Notes: generated by a model from the sequence alone, not told the origin. A stretch of DNA of 64,000 nt from Mixta intestinalis (GCF_009914055.1 NZ_CP028271.1:4588001-4652000); one strand, 5' to 3'. Shown: positions 17,752 to 27,717, counted from the first letter of the stretch. A program made the numbers and translations.

Positions 17752-18782
17752 GTCAGGCTAACGAACGGGTGCGAATTTTACAGCGCCTGCCGGATGGCTT
17801 TTGGGACGGGCTGATACAGACCCCCTGGCGCTACGATCTCTTTCAGCTGCTGCGGCGTATTGATGCTCAGGGTGGCGAAAAATATCCGCTGGGACGCGCA
17901 CCGCAGCCGCGCCATGAGCCGCTGCGTATCGGCCAGACGCCTTCTCTGGCCTTCGCGCCGTCTACGCTTTCGGCGGTTAGCGCACGGGAAGGTAGCCCGC
18001 TGCACGATGTATCGATTCTGAGTTTCGGTCTGTTTGGCCCGAACGGTCCGCTGCCGATCCATATGACCGAGTACGCGCGCGAGCGGGTGTATCACTATCA
18101 GGATTCCAGCCTGACGGCCTTCGCCGATCTGTTCCATCATCGGCTGACGCTGCTGTTTTATCGCGCCTGGGCCGATGCGCAGCCGACGGTATCGCTCGAC
18201 CGCGCCGACGGGCAGCGTTTCGACCGTTACCTTGCTTGTCTGATCGGGATGGGACAGCCCGCCCAGCGAACCAAAGGCTGTCTGAGTGAACATGCCCGCC
18301 TGATGATGGCGGGCCACCTCAGCCGACACGGACGGGACGCAGAAGGGCTGGAGAAGGTGCTCCAGCACTATTTTGGCGTACCGGTGCGCATTGAGCAGAA
18401 TGTCGCGCAGTGGCTGACGCTCGACGCGCGCGAGCGTGCACGTCTGGCTACCGGGCGTCAGATGCCGCGCCTCGGTGAAACCACCTTTCTTGGCATAGCG
18501 GTACGCGACGTGCAGCATAAGCTGCGTATCAATATTGGCCCGCTGTCGCTGGAACGTTACAACGCGTTTCTGCCCGGCGAGCGACATGCCAAAGCGCTGC
18601 GTGACTGGGTGCGTCAGTATCTGGGCGTGGAATATGTCTGGGAAGCACGTTTGGTGCTGGCAAGCGCGGAGGTCAGCGGCGCTACGCTGGGCGGAGAGGC
18701 GCGCCTGGGGTACAGTAGCTGGATCGGTTATCAGCCGACGCCGCAGCCGCGTGGCGATCTGGTGTTTAATCCCGAAAATTAG
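17748..18782 (+). CDS. tssG: T6SS baseplate protein TssG (VasB)
   Basis: 344 residues matching TssG: PWRYDLFQLLRRIDAQGG at about 26-43, then FGPNGPLPIHMTEYARER, and FHHRLTLLFYRAWADAQP, all hallmark segments. TssG pairs with TssF in the baseplate wedge. It is the last gene of the tagH-tssG run. The next 435 nt are AT-rich and non-coding, so tssH probably has its own promoter. Confidence 0.93.
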   Translation: MSQANERVRILQRLPDGFWDGLIQTPWRYDLFQLLRRIDAQGGEKYPLGRAPQPRHEPLRIGQTPSLAFAPSTLSAVSAREGSPLHDVSILSFGLFGPNGPLPIHMTEYARERVYHYQDSSLTAFADLFHHRLTLLFYRAWADAQPTVSLDRADGQRFDRYLACLIGMGQPAQRTKGCLSEHARLMMAGHLSRHGRDAEGLEKVLQHYFGVPVRIEQNVAQWLTLDARERARLATGRQMPRLGETTFLGIAVRDVQHKLRINIGPLSLERYNAFLPGERHAKALRDWVRQYLGVEYVWEARLVLASAEVSGATLGGEARLGYSSWIGYQPTPQPRGDLVFNPEN

Positions 18783-19217
18783 CAGAAAAAATACTATTTA
18801 TACGCGTAAGGATGATATCGCCAGATTAATGATGTTAAATATTATCCGGGAAAATAAGCGGCCAATTGCGTAACGCCCTCTAATTTCATAACCGCTTTGA
18901 ACTATACTTTTTCATTTTTAATAATAACCATTTTAATAATAATTAAATTAGATAATTTGCATCCTGATGTTGTCGGTAAAGTTATTGTTTTTTTATTTTT
19001 ATGCCGGATGCAATCTGTTGATTTATTTTCAACCGGGCGTAGATCGACGGTGGTTTTTAAATTCAGGGCCGCCGGACAGTTCGCGTTTATATGTTGATGT
19101 TTATGCTGTTACTGTTTGCCTTTTAAAAATTAAATAAAGTTAAAGACAGAAACTTTAACTACGCAGCATTTCGCTTATTTAAGGAATTCCATACAATTAA
19201 TTTTCTCAGAGGACATT
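18783..19217 (+). other. AT-rich gap between tssG and tssH
   Basis: 435 nt with no supported gene. A 66-codon ORF at 18897-19097 has no good ribosome site and is a low-complexity hydrophobic string. The region presumably holds the promoter for tssH-ppkA. AGAGGA at 19208-19213 is the tssH ribosome site. Confidence 0.4.
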
Positions 19218-21830
19218 ATGTCAGAAATAAGCCGCGCCGTATTATTCGGCAAACTAAACCCATTACTTTTTGCTTCGCTGGAGAGCGCGACGGCTTTTTG
19301 TAAGCTGCGTGGTAACCCTTATGTGGAACTGGTTCACTGGCTGCATCAGCTTATGCAGCATCAGGACGGTGATTTACAGCAGCTGATTCGTCACTATTCA
19401 CTGGATGAAGATACGCTGACGCGCGATATTGTTGCCGCGCTCGATCGTCTGCCGCGTGGTGCCAGCGCGGTTTCCGATCTTTCCGAACATATCGATAACG
19501 CGGTAGAACGCGCCTGGGTTTATGGATCGCTGAAGTTTGGCGTAACGCAGATTCGCGGCGGTCATCTACTGATCGGCATCCTGAAAACGTTCAACCTCGC
19601 TAACGTGCTGAAAAGTATTTCGTCGCAGTTTAGCCGTCTGAGCGCCGATCTGCTGGTTGAAGAGTTCGAAACGATTTTCGCCAACAGTAAAGAGGCGCAG
19701 CAGGCCGCCGCTCAGACGGAAAATCTGAACGCTGCGCCGCAGCAAAAGAGCACGCTGGCGCAGTATGCGCAGGATCTGACGGCGCGTGCGCGTGAAGGAA
19801 AAATCGATCCCGTTGCCGGACGTGATGAAGAAATCCGGCAAATGGTGGATATATTGATGCGCCGCCGTCAGAACAATCCGCTGTTAACCGGCGAGGCGGG
19901 CGTGGGTAAAACCGCAGTGGTGGAGGGGCTGGCGCTGCGCATTGCCGCAGGCGAGGTGCCGCCACCGTTGCAGGATGTTCAGCTCTGGCTGCTTGATATC
20001 GGCATGTTGCAGGCGGGAGCCGGCATGAAAGGCGAATTTGAGGCGCGTTTGCAGGCGCTGATCAACGAAGTGCAGTCGAGCCCGACGCCCATCGTGCTGT
20101 TTATTGATGAAATTCATACGCTGGTTGGCGCGGGCGGTCAGCAAGGCACCGGCGACGCCGCCAACCTGCTGAAACCGGCGCTGGCGCGTGGTCAGCTGCG
20201 TACCATTGGGGCCACCACCTGGGCGGAGTATAAAAAGTATATCGAGAAAGATCCGGCGCTGACCCGTCGTTTCCAGACGGTACAGGTGCACGAGCCGGAT
20301 GAAGAAAAAGCATTGCTGATGCTGCGCAGCACCGTCAGCACGCTGGAAAGTCATCACCGCGTGCTGCTGCTGGATGAGGCGGTTAGCGCGGCGGTTAAAC
20401 TCTCCCATCGTTATATTCCGGCACGCCAGCTGCCCGATAAGGCGGTGGCGCTGCTGGATACCGCCTGCGCCCGCGTAGCCGTCAGCCAGGGCGCGCAGCC
20501 GCCGCAGCTGGAGGATTGTCTTCATCGCATTGCCGCGCTGGAAATTGAGCGCGAAATTGCCGGTCGTGAGGCGAAGCTGACCGCTGGCGAGAGTGAACGC
20601 CTTGCTCAGCTGGATGCACAATTGGCGCAGCTTGCCGTCGAGCGTGAGGCGCTGGAGGCGCGCTGGGTGCAGGAACGCGAACTGGTTGATGCCATTATCG
20701 ACCTGCGCGCTCAGCTGTATGCCGGAGAGGAGGCGGATCTGGCGGCGTTGCAGCAGGCGCTGGCAGAAAAGCAACAGATGCTGCACGAGCTACAGGGCGA
20801 TATGCCGCTGCTGTTTGCCGCCGTGGACAGCAATGTGGTGGCGGCGGTAGTTTCAGACTGGACCGGCATTCCGCTGGGCCGCATGGTGAAAAATGAGATT
20901 GATGCGGTGCTGAAGCTGGCTGATACGTTAAACGAGCGCGTTATCGGCCAGCGGCACGGCCTGGATCTGATTGCGAAGCGGGTACGGACCTCACGTGCGC
21001 GGCTCGACGATCCCAATAAGCCGGTCGGTGTCTTTATGCTGTGCGGTCCTTCCGGGATCGGTAAAACCGAAACCGCGCTGGCGCTGGCCGAGTCGCTCTA
21101 CGGCGGCGAGCAGAATATTATCACCATCAATATGAGTGAGTTCCAGGAGGCACATACTGTTTCCACGCTGAAAGGCGCACCTCCAGGCTATGTCGGCTAC
21201 GGCGAAGGAGGGGTATTGACCGAAGCGGTACGCCGTCGTCCCTACAGCGTGGTGCTGCTGGATGAAATTGAGAAAGCGCATCCGGACGTGCATGAGATTT
21301 TCTTCCAGGTGTTTGATAAAGGCTGGATGGAGGATGGCGAAGGACGCCGTATCGATTTCCGCAATACCATTATTATCCTGACCTCAAACGTTGGGACACA
21401 GTTAATTAGCGCAATGTGCGCCGATCCTGAGCTGCTGCCGGAACCGGACGCGCTGGCTACCGCGCTGCGCGGGCCGCTGCTGGAAGTGTTCCCGCCTGCC
21501 CTGCTTGGGCGTCTGCTGGTGGTGCCGTATTACCCGTTAAGCGATGCGATGCTGGCTGAAATTGTTCGCCTGCAGCTCAAGCGCATCCAGCGTCGGCTTG
21601 AAGAAAATCACGGTATCGTGTCGCAAATCGATGACAGCGTGATTAGCCAGGTTGTGCAGCGTTGTACCGAAGTCGAATCGGGCGGACGTATGGTTGATGC
21701 CATCCTGACCAATACCCTGCTGCCGCAAATGAGTCAGATGCTGCTTACGGCCAGCGCTCGCGATCAGCGTTATCGTCACCTGCGTGTCAGCTTTGACCAG
21801 GGTGAGTTTCAGTGTCAGTTCGAGGCGTAA
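19218..21830 (+). CDS. clpV: T6SS sheath-recycling AAA+ ATPase TssH (ClpV)
   Basis: 870 residues: a ClpB-like unfoldase with an N-domain (1-160, including MSEISRAVLFGKLNPLLFASLESA typical of ClpV), a first AAA+ module with Walker A GEAGVGKT at 225-232, a middle coiled-coil region (about 420-520), and a second AAA+ module with Walker A GPSGIGKT at 610-617. It ends in a D2-small domain. ClpV pulls contracted TssBC sheaths apart so that subunits are reused. The N-terminal sequence marks it as ClpV rather than housekeeping ClpB. ppkA starts 27 nt after the stop. Confidence 0.94.
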   Translation: MSEISRAVLFGKLNPLLFASLESATAFCKLRGNPYVELVHWLHQLMQHQDGDLQQLIRHYSLDEDTLTRDIVAALDRLPRGASAVSDLSEHIDNAVERAWVYGSLKFGVTQIRGGHLLIGILKTFNLANVLKSISSQFSRLSADLLVEEFETIFANSKEAQQAAAQTENLNAAPQQKSTLAQYAQDLTARAREGKIDPVAGRDEEIRQMVDILMRRRQNNPLLTGEAGVGKTAVVEGLALRIAAGEVPPPLQDVQLWLLDIGMLQAGAGMKGEFEARLQALINEVQSSPTPIVLFIDEIHTLVGAGGQQGTGDAANLLKPALARGQLRTIGATTWAEYKKYIEKDPALTRRFQTVQVHEPDEEKALLMLRSTVSTLESHHRVLLLDEAVSAAVKLSHRYIPARQLPDKAVALLDTACARVAVSQGAQPPQLEDCLHRIAALEIEREIAGREAKLTAGESERLAQLDAQLAQLAVEREALEARWVQERELVDAIIDLRAQLYAGEEADLAALQQALAEKQQMLHELQGDMPLLFAAVDSNVVAAVVSDWTGIPLGRMVKNEIDAVLKLADTLNERVIGQRHGLDLIAKRVRTSRARLDDPNKPVGVFMLCGPSGIGKTETALALAESLYGGEQNIITINMSEFQEAHTVSTLKGAPPGYVGYGEGGVLTEAVRRRPYSVVLLDEIEKAHPDVHEIFFQVFDKGWMEDGEGRRIDFRNTIIILTSNVGTQLISAMCADPELLPEPDALATALRGPLLEVFPPALLGRLLVVPYYPLSDAMLAEIVRLQLKRIQRRLEENHGIVSQIDDSVISQVVQRCTEVESGGRMVDAILTNTLLPQMSQMLLTASARDQRYRHLRVSFDQGEFQCQFEA

Positions 21831-21857
21831 GCTTTAGCAATCAGAGAGTTGTCTATT

Positions 21858-23294
21858 ATGTCGGAACACGATAACAACCGGACGGTGCCCAACGCATTGC
21901 CGCCTGGATACCGTTTTAATGAATTTGAAATTAAAGATGTTATTGGCGGCGGTGGTTTTGGCATCGTTTATCGCGCCTGGGATCATCAGCTTGAACGCAC
22001 CATCGCCATTAAAGAGTTTATGCCTGCGTCACTGGCAGTACGCGGTGCCGATCTGAATCTGGTGCTGCGCAGCGAGCGCTTTAGCAAGACGTTTCATGCC
22101 GGACTTAATAGCTTTATTCAGGAGGCGCGCCTGCTGGCGCGTTTTAATCATCCAAATTTGCTGCACGTCCTGCGTTTCTGGGTGCAAAACGATACCGCCT
22201 ACATGGGAACGGTGTTTTACAGCGGCACCACGCTGTCACGCCTTGCCGCCGCGCGTCCTGACCTGATTAATGAGGCCTGGATTCGTCGCCTGCTGCCGCC
22301 GCTGTTTGGCGCGATTAATACCATCCACCGGGAAGGATATCTGCATCGTGATATCTCGCTGGATAATATCCAGCTTCAGGATAACTGGGTGCCGGTGCTG
22401 CTTGATTTTGGTTCGGCGCGTCAGACGATTGGTAACCTCTCTGATGAGTCGGAAACCATGCTGCGCCCCGGTTTTGCGCCGATCGAGCAGTACAGCGACA
22501 ATAACGAAAGCGAGCAGGGGCCCTGGACCGATATCTATGCGCTGGGCGCGGTGCTGCATACGCTGATCGTTGGCTCGCCGCCGCCGGTGAGCGTAGTGCG
22601 CAGTATTGAGGACAATTACAGGCCGCTGTCGGAGCTGCGTCCGGCGGGATTCTCGTTGCCGCTATTGCACGCTATCGACAAGGCGCTGGCGCTGAATCCG
22701 GTCGATCGTCCGCAGTCGATAGATGCATTCGCCGCGCTGATGGAGCTGTCGGCTGCTGAGCTGAACGATATCCTGAACGCCGAGAGCGAAAAACCGGGCA
22801 CCATGCTGGTGGCGGTTGAGCCGGAGGAGAGCGCAACGACGGTTACCGCGCTGCTGAAGCGCTATATGTGGCCGGGGCTGGCTGCCGCTGGCGTGGTGCT
22901 GGGCATCATTGTCGGCGTATTGCTCGGCAGCGGCAGCGATGCGCCGCCCGTTGCTACGACGTCCGGACCACCGATCACCGATCAGACGCTGGCGACCGTC
23001 GTTCCGCCAGTACAGGCGGCGGAGATCAATGTAACGCCACCGAAACCCCCGGCACCACAAAGAACCGCACCGGCACCGGAACCTGTTGCGCAGATCTATA
23101 TCAAGCTTCAGCACGGAGAGGATGTCGCGCTCAATGGCAGCCCGCAGGTGCTGGAACCCGCGCCAAATGGCTTTGCATCACTTCAGCTGCCGCCGGGAGA
23201 ATATGATTTTGCTATCAGCAATAATGGACAGATTCGCCAGCAAAAAATCAGGATTGAGCGGAAAGGAGTATGGCTGATTAATCCTCAGGGCTAA
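21858..23294 (+). CDS. ppkA: T6SS serine/threonine protein kinase PpkA
   Basis: 478 residues. The kinase domain (about 20-290) has a Gly loop GGGGFG (30-35), AIKEFMP with the ATP-binding Lys, HRD at 163-165, DFG at 183-185, and a GFAPIEQY activation-segment motif. One transmembrane helix spans about 338-358 (WPGLAAAGVVLGIIVGVLLG). The roughly 120 residues after it are Pro-rich, then a small beta-rich domain that would be periplasmic. PpkA phosphorylates FHA protein TagH and turns the T6SS on. The start is the ATG at 21858, not the TTG 9 nt upstream. The periplasmic end is much shorter than in some PpkA proteins with a sensor domain. Confidence 0.88.
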   Translation: MSEHDNNRTVPNALPPGYRFNEFEIKDVIGGGGFGIVYRAWDHQLERTIAIKEFMPASLAVRGADLNLVLRSERFSKTFHAGLNSFIQEARLLARFNHPNLLHVLRFWVQNDTAYMGTVFYSGTTLSRLAAARPDLINEAWIRRLLPPLFGAINTIHREGYLHRDISLDNIQLQDNWVPVLLDFGSARQTIGNLSDESETMLRPGFAPIEQYSDNNESEQGPWTDIYALGAVLHTLIVGSPPPVSVVRSIEDNYRPLSELRPAGFSLPLLHAIDKALALNPVDRPQSIDAFAALMELSAAELNDILNAESEKPGTMLVAVEPEESATTVTALLKRYMWPGLAAAGVVLGIIVGVLLGSGSDAPPVATTSGPPITDQTLATVVPPVQAAEINVTPPKPPAPQRTAPAPEPVAQIYIKLQHGEDVALNGSPQVLEPAPNGFASLQLPPGEYDFAISNNGQIRQQKIRIERKGVWLINPQG

Positions 23295-23620
23295 AAAATA
23301 TAACGAGGGCCGCAGCGACACAGCGGTGCGTTATAGGTATGACCGGCGTTATTCATCTTTCGCGTCAGGCACTCAAAGAGTTAATTGCTACGGATCGGTC
23401 TGCACTATTATCGCCGCATATGAATACGCTACGGCGGCTTTCGCAGTGCTGGCTTACATTCTCTGTGATGGTAAGCGCTTGTTAAATTAATACATCTTCA
23501 TTTTTTTCCTGCTCAGGCCCCGATCACTCTGGGCCTGCTTAATCTTGTAAAAGATCATTCTGTCTCCTGCGAGCCTTTTCGATACTTCCGGCAAGGCTCT
23601 GCTGCCAATGGAATCCGCTT
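23295..23620. other. Gap between ppkA and vgrG
   Basis: 326 nt with no gene. It contains a hairpin with 7-bp arms (CAGGCCC at 23514-23520, GGGCCTG at 23531-23537). The T-run lies before rather than after it, so it is not a clear terminator. The region separates the T6SS core from the effector island and probably carries the vgrG promoter. Confidence 0.4.
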
Positions 23621-26218
23621 ATGTTTAATCGTATTACCGCCACGCTGCCTGTGGAAGGACTACTTTTCTGGAAGCTGAAAGGCAGCGAAGCCTTATCGCA
23701 GCCCTTCTCCCTGAACGTCACCCTGCTTGGCAGCGATGCACGCGTTGAGCGCCACGCGCTGCTGGGCCAGCCGCTGGCGCTTGCCATCCCCACCGGCCTG
23801 CTGCTTTCCGGCGGCGTGCGCTACCTTAACGGCAAAATTACCCGCGTGGCGGTGCACAGTGAGGAGCTGGGCGGTACGCGTTATGCCGTCTATGAACTGT
23901 CCATCGAGCCGGACCTGTGGCCAATGAAACGTGATAAAAACTCGCGCATCTTCCAGGAGCAGACGGCGGTACAGATTATCCAACAACTGCTGGCGGAATA
24001 TAACGTACAGGTGGAAGACCGGCTTACCGGCAGCTACCGCGTATGGGAATACTGCGTGCAGTATCAGGAGAGCAGCTTCGACTTTATCAGCCGCCTGATG
24101 GAGCTGGAGGGGATTTATTACTGGTTCCGTCACGAGGCGGATCGGCACATCATGGTGCTGTCGGACGCGCCGGAGGCACATGAACCTTTCCCCGGCTATG
24201 AAAGCATTGCTTATCACCTGACCGGTAGCGGCGGGGTCACCGGCGAACAGGGCGTCAGCCACTGGGCGCTGGAGGACCGGGTGACGCCGGGGCTGTACAG
24301 CATCGATGACTATGATTTCCGCAAGCCGCATGCGTGGCTGCTACAGGCGCGGCAGAACCCGGCGGCACCGCAGCCGGGGCAGACCGAGGTGTTTGAGTGG
24401 CCGGGGCGCTTCGTGGAGCACGCGCAGGGTGAGAAGTACGTGCGGGTGCGCCAGGAGGAATGGCAGGCGGCGCACCGGCAGATAAGCGGAAAGGGCACGG
24501 CGCTGGGTATCGCGCCGGGGTACACCTTCACGCTGCGCAACGCCCCGCATATCGGCGACAACGGACAATATCTGACGCTGAGCGCGGACTACCGGCTGGA
24601 GGAGAACCGCTACGCCAGCGGTGGAGAAGGCAACACGGTGCATGAAATAACGTTTCGGGTGTTGCCGGCAGAGGTGGTGTTCCGCCCGGAACCGGTAACG
24701 GAGTGGCCGAAAACGCACGGGCCGCAGACGGCGCGGGTGGTGGGGCCGAAAGGCGAATCCATCCATACCGACCGCTACGGGCGCATCAAGGTAAAGTTCC
24801 ACTGGGACCGGCTGGCGAAGGGTGACGAAACCAGTTCGTGCTGGGTGCGGGTATCGAGCGCGTGGGCAGGCCAGGGCTACGGCGGGGTACAGATACCACG
24901 CGTGAACGATGAGGTGGTGATCGATTTCATCAACGGCGATCCGGATCGCCCGATAGTCACAGGGCGGGTATACAACGAGGGCAGCATGCCGCCGTGGTCG
25001 CTGCCGGGCGCGGCGACGCAGATGGGCTTTCTGAGCCGGTCGAAAGATGGCACGCCGGCCAATGCCAACGCGCTGCGCTTTGAGGACAAGGCGGGTGCGG
25101 AGCAGGTGTGGTTACAGGCGGAACGCAACATGGATGTGAATGTGAAGAACGATGCTTCATGCAGCATCGGCAGCCATCACAGCCACTATGTGCGTAAAAA
25201 CGAACTGCATCGGGTAGAAGCCGGACGGCTTCAGGCGGTAAAAGGCGGTTATGAGATCCTGACGGGTAAAGGAAAATCAGATGCGGTAGTCGAACCTTAC
25301 GTTCTGGCTTCCGGCACGCAGCTGCGGCTGATATGCGGGGAGAGCGCTCTTGAGCTGAATGCCAACGGACAGATTAATATCGTCGGTAAAGGTTTTAATC
25401 TGTTTGTCGAAGGCGATGGTCATATCACTACCAGCGGCGGCAAGCTGAATCTAAATAGCGCAGGCAGCAGCGCTGGCACCACCGCGCCGGGATCAAGTCA
25501 TAAAAATGATATTCAACAGGCGGTGAAGGCACAGTTTGCGCCGGAAAAGAAGGATAAAGACGTTGCTTTAAAGAAAGCATCTTCTTCTGATGCACCTTCA
25601 CCTTCACCTTCACCTTCACCTTCACCTTCAACAAAAGCTGAAAAAACAGCGTCAAAATCGGAAAGAATTGACGACCGCGTGGTACGTTCCGTTATGGCTT
25701 CCGAAGGCGCCACGGGTGAGCAGGGAGGACGTCCTGAATTATATGGTTTCAGGAAAGGGAATGGTAAAAATTATGACAATATACTTGCGGCAAGAAATAA
25801 ATACGGTATTGGTAGCCAGCAAGAGTTTAATGCAGTATCCGATGCTCTGTCACAGTCGGCAAAAAATGCCGGGGCGCTTAATTTCACCGATCCGGGTAAG
25901 CAAGCTGCTATCACATCGTTAGCACACATGAGGGGAAGTGGTGGTGCTCAGGCGGTATTAAATTCAATGGTTACCGGCGATATTATTAAATCTGATACAC
26001 TAAAATTATCGGTGATAGAAAAGCTGGAGACGATGTCTCCTGAAGAATTTCAAAAAAATTTAGTTAAAGCCAGAGTCGCATACGATAAGAAAATATACGG
26101 AAATACTATAACTACTCAGGGAGGTAAACGGTATAATTGGTGGGGAAGGTATGGTAACGGCTTGCAGAAAAGATATGTGCGTGAAGCTAGTGAATTTTTA
26201 AAACTATCACAAGAGTAA
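23621..26218 (+). CDS. vgrG: Evolved VgrG spike (TssI) with C-terminal toxin-like domain
   Basis: 865 residues. The gp27/gp5-like core (about 1-500) has ITATLPVEGLLFWKLKG at the start, FDFISRLMELEGIYYWFRHE, and GRIKVKFHWDR. A DUF2345-like beta-helix follows to about 640. A Ser-Pro tract (from 658) links to a C-terminal domain (about 685-865) starting VVRSVMASEGA with Glu695, ending in WWGRYGNGLQKRYVREA. That last pattern resembles phage-type glycan hydrolases (GH108-like), so cell-wall cleavage is a plausible activity, but the match is only by eye. VgrG trimers tip the Hcp tube and carry fused domains into target cells. A secreted protein gene follows within 6 nt, as expected for immunity. 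Confidence 0.9.
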   Translation: MFNRITATLPVEGLLFWKLKGSEALSQPFSLNVTLLGSDARVERHALLGQPLALAIPTGLLLSGGVRYLNGKITRVAVHSEELGGTRYAVYELSIEPDLWPMKRDKNSRIFQEQTAVQIIQQLLAEYNVQVEDRLTGSYRVWEYCVQYQESSFDFISRLMELEGIYYWFRHEADRHIMVLSDAPEAHEPFPGYESIAYHLTGSGGVTGEQGVSHWALEDRVTPGLYSIDDYDFRKPHAWLLQARQNPAAPQPGQTEVFEWPGRFVEHAQGEKYVRVRQEEWQAAHRQISGKGTALGIAPGYTFTLRNAPHIGDNGQYLTLSADYRLEENRYASGGEGNTVHEITFRVLPAEVVFRPEPVTEWPKTHGPQTARVVGPKGESIHTDRYGRIKVKFHWDRLAKGDETSSCWVRVSSAWAGQGYGGVQIPRVNDEVVIDFINGDPDRPIVTGRVYNEGSMPPWSLPGAATQMGFLSRSKDGTPANANALRFEDKAGAEQVWLQAERNMDVNVKNDASCSIGSHHSHYVRKNELHRVEAGRLQAVKGGYEILTGKGKSDAVVEPYVLASGTQLRLICGESALELNANGQINIVGKGFNLFVEGDGHITTSGGKLNLNSAGSSAGTTAPGSSHKNDIQQAVKAQFAPEKKDKDVALKKASSSDAPSPSPSPSPSPSTKAEKTASKSERIDDRVVRSVMASEGATGEQGGRPELYGFRKGNGKNYDNILAARNKYGIGSQQEFNAVSDALSQSAKNAGALNFTDPGKQAAITSLAHMRGSGGAQAVLNSMVTGDIIKSDTLKLSVIEKLETMSPEEFQKNLVKARVAYDKKIYGNTITTQGGKRYNWWGRYGNGLQKRYVREASEFLKLSQE
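25593..25630 (+). repeat. In-frame hexanucleotide repeat in vgrG (Ser-Pro linker)
   Basis: About six tandem copies of the unit CACCTT encode alternating Pro and Ser directly between the VgrG shaft and the C-terminal domain. As the unit is 6 nt, slippage would add or remove Ser-Pro pairs without breaking the frame, changing linker length only. Confidence 0.8.
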
Positions 26219-26223
26219 TTGAT

Positions 26224-26970
26224 ATGAAAAAGAAATTATTTGCTTTTATAACCGTACTTGCATTGCTCCCATGCACACTATTGGCAAAGGACCTCGATCT
26301 CAGTCGTTATGATGATCCACATGGTGTCTCTCAGGTTTTTGATGATGTATCAATTACTTCTGCGCTTAAGCAGGTCACCGGAAGCGATTATGATACATTC
26401 GTTGGGAACTTTGATGTGATTGGTGAGCGCCAAAAAATATCAGATGGCGGGATATTAATTGAGGGGTGGCTAAGGGATTTGCAGCTGGAAAACTCTTCTG
26501 CATTTGTTATTTATCCAGATGGAAGGCTTTATGCAGCATGGGTTGTTCCTGAATCTGATGTCATTCACTACAAAACTAATGTACAGGGTGAAAAAAACAT
26601 TCAGTCTGATATTTTAAACTGGAGTAAAAAATTTGCTAATATGAAGTTTAATATATCGCAGGGTGCAGGGAATAAAACCAGAGTGGAATTTTTTGATACG
26701 GATAAGTTTAGCATCAAACTGATTACGGAATGTGATGATAAAGAATGTAATAACGCAACTTATATCGGAAAGCGTAAAAATGATGGCGCTGCATTAACGT
26801 TAAAAGGTAAGGTTATACGTACATCCTGTGATAAAAGTGAATGCCCTGTAATTGCATTTACTTTCAATAATGGAAAGGTCCGTTATATGATTAGTAAAAT
26901 AGATGATAGCCTGATGGTGATAGACGATACCAAAGTAATAGTGAATGAGAAAGGGATTTGGTCTAATTGA
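26224..26970 (+). CDS. Secreted protein, probable immunity to the VgrG C-terminal domain
   Basis: 248 residues with a Sec signal peptide (MKKKLFAFITVLALLPCTLLAK, cleavage near residue 21). The family is not recognised. The mature protein includes a FVIYPDGRLYAAWVVP segment and four Cys in two close pairs (CDDKEC and CDKSEC) in the C-terminal half, likely disulphides. It begins 5 nt after the vgrG stop, and its AT-rich codon use differs from the vgrG core but matches the vgrG C-terminal extension. That suggests effector domain and immunity gene arrived together. A periplasmic location fits a wall-targeting toxin. Confidence 0.6.
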   Translation: MKKKLFAFITVLALLPCTLLAKDLDLSRYDDPHGVSQVFDDVSITSALKQVTGSDYDTFVGNFDVIGERQKISDGGILIEGWLRDLQLENSSAFVIYPDGRLYAAWVVPESDVIHYKTNVQGEKNIQSDILNWSKKFANMKFNISQGAGNKTRVEFFDTDKFSIKLITECDDKECNNATYIGKRKNDGAALTLKGKVIRTSCDKSECPVIAFTFNNGKVRYMISKIDDSLMVIDDTKVIVNEKGIWSN

Positions 26971-27055
26971 TAAAAGTTTATCTATCAAAGTTATTTTTTT
27001 CTGTTTTTTAAGTTTCTATTGCTTTTAATCACAGCAGTAGAGCATTGGGGGAATT

Positions 27056-27562
27056 ATGTATGTAAGTAATAAATTTTCTTATTTTAGTGCTGTTTTTTTA
27101 TTTCTGGCAATAGAATGTGAAGCGGATACGAAAGTGCCAACGCTATGGAACTTTATTAACGATATCAGCGCATCGGTTAAACAGATGACCGTTAATAATG
27201 TCATGCAAAGCCCCCTGGAATTTAAGCTGGTAAAAGAGAACCCTTCTGTTAATTTTTATCAGGCTAACGCGCTTAACCTGAACGACAGAGAAAAAATCGA
27301 GAGTTTCGATCTGCGTTTAAGCAAGGAACCTGAAGGAACGAAACCCTTTCTGAGTTTTTCATGGCAGGGAAAGTGCGTTTCTCTTGGCGACATTAAACAA
27401 CATTATCCGCAGCTTACCTTAACCGGCGTGCCGCGTGGGCGCTCTGAAAACGAGATGACCAGCTATACCACGCCAGCGGATAAAGACAGACAAACTATCA
27501 CGTTTAGTTTTAAAGCAGGCAAGCCTGATTGCCTGAGCCGGGTGGTTATTCGCGGAAGGTGA
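27056..27562 (+). CDS. Secreted protein of unknown function in the effector island
   Basis: 168 residues. A hydrophobic stretch at about 7-22 ending near ECEAD looks like a signal peptide. The mature part has two Cys (KCVSLGD and PDCLSR) and ends VVIRGR. No family is recognised. GGGGGAA precedes the ATG. It lies between the VgrG immunity candidate and the Eag-type chaperone gene, so it may be a second immunity or an accessory protein. Codon use is intermediate between the AT-rich tip genes and the GC-rich rhs core. Confidence 0.5.
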   Translation: MYVSNKFSYFSAVFLFLAIECEADTKVPTLWNFINDISASVKQMTVNNVMQSPLEFKLVKENPSVNFYQANALNLNDREKIESFDLRLSKEPEGTKPFLSFSWQGKCVSLGDIKQHYPQLTLTGVPRGRSENEMTSYTTPADKDRQTITFSFKAGKPDCLSRVVIRGR

Positions 27563-27717
27563 CCGGCTTTATCATCTATTAGCGCTGCGCGTAAGAATGC
27601 CCTCTTTCACTATCTGTCCGGTCAGCTATAAACCTAATATTGGATTAAACGACAGTGGCAATGAATTACTTTCCACCGCTGCTGTATTCGCCCATAGGTT
27701 ATTAAAAAGGATTTTTC

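Noticed and set aside
18897..19097. 66-codon ORF between tssG and tssH
   Set aside because: There is no ribosome site, the composition is low-complexity hydrophobic, and it lies in an AT-rich spacer.
25593..25630. Hexanucleotide repeat as a phase-variation switch
   Set aside because: The unit is a multiple of three, so slippage cannot shift the frame. It only changes linker length.
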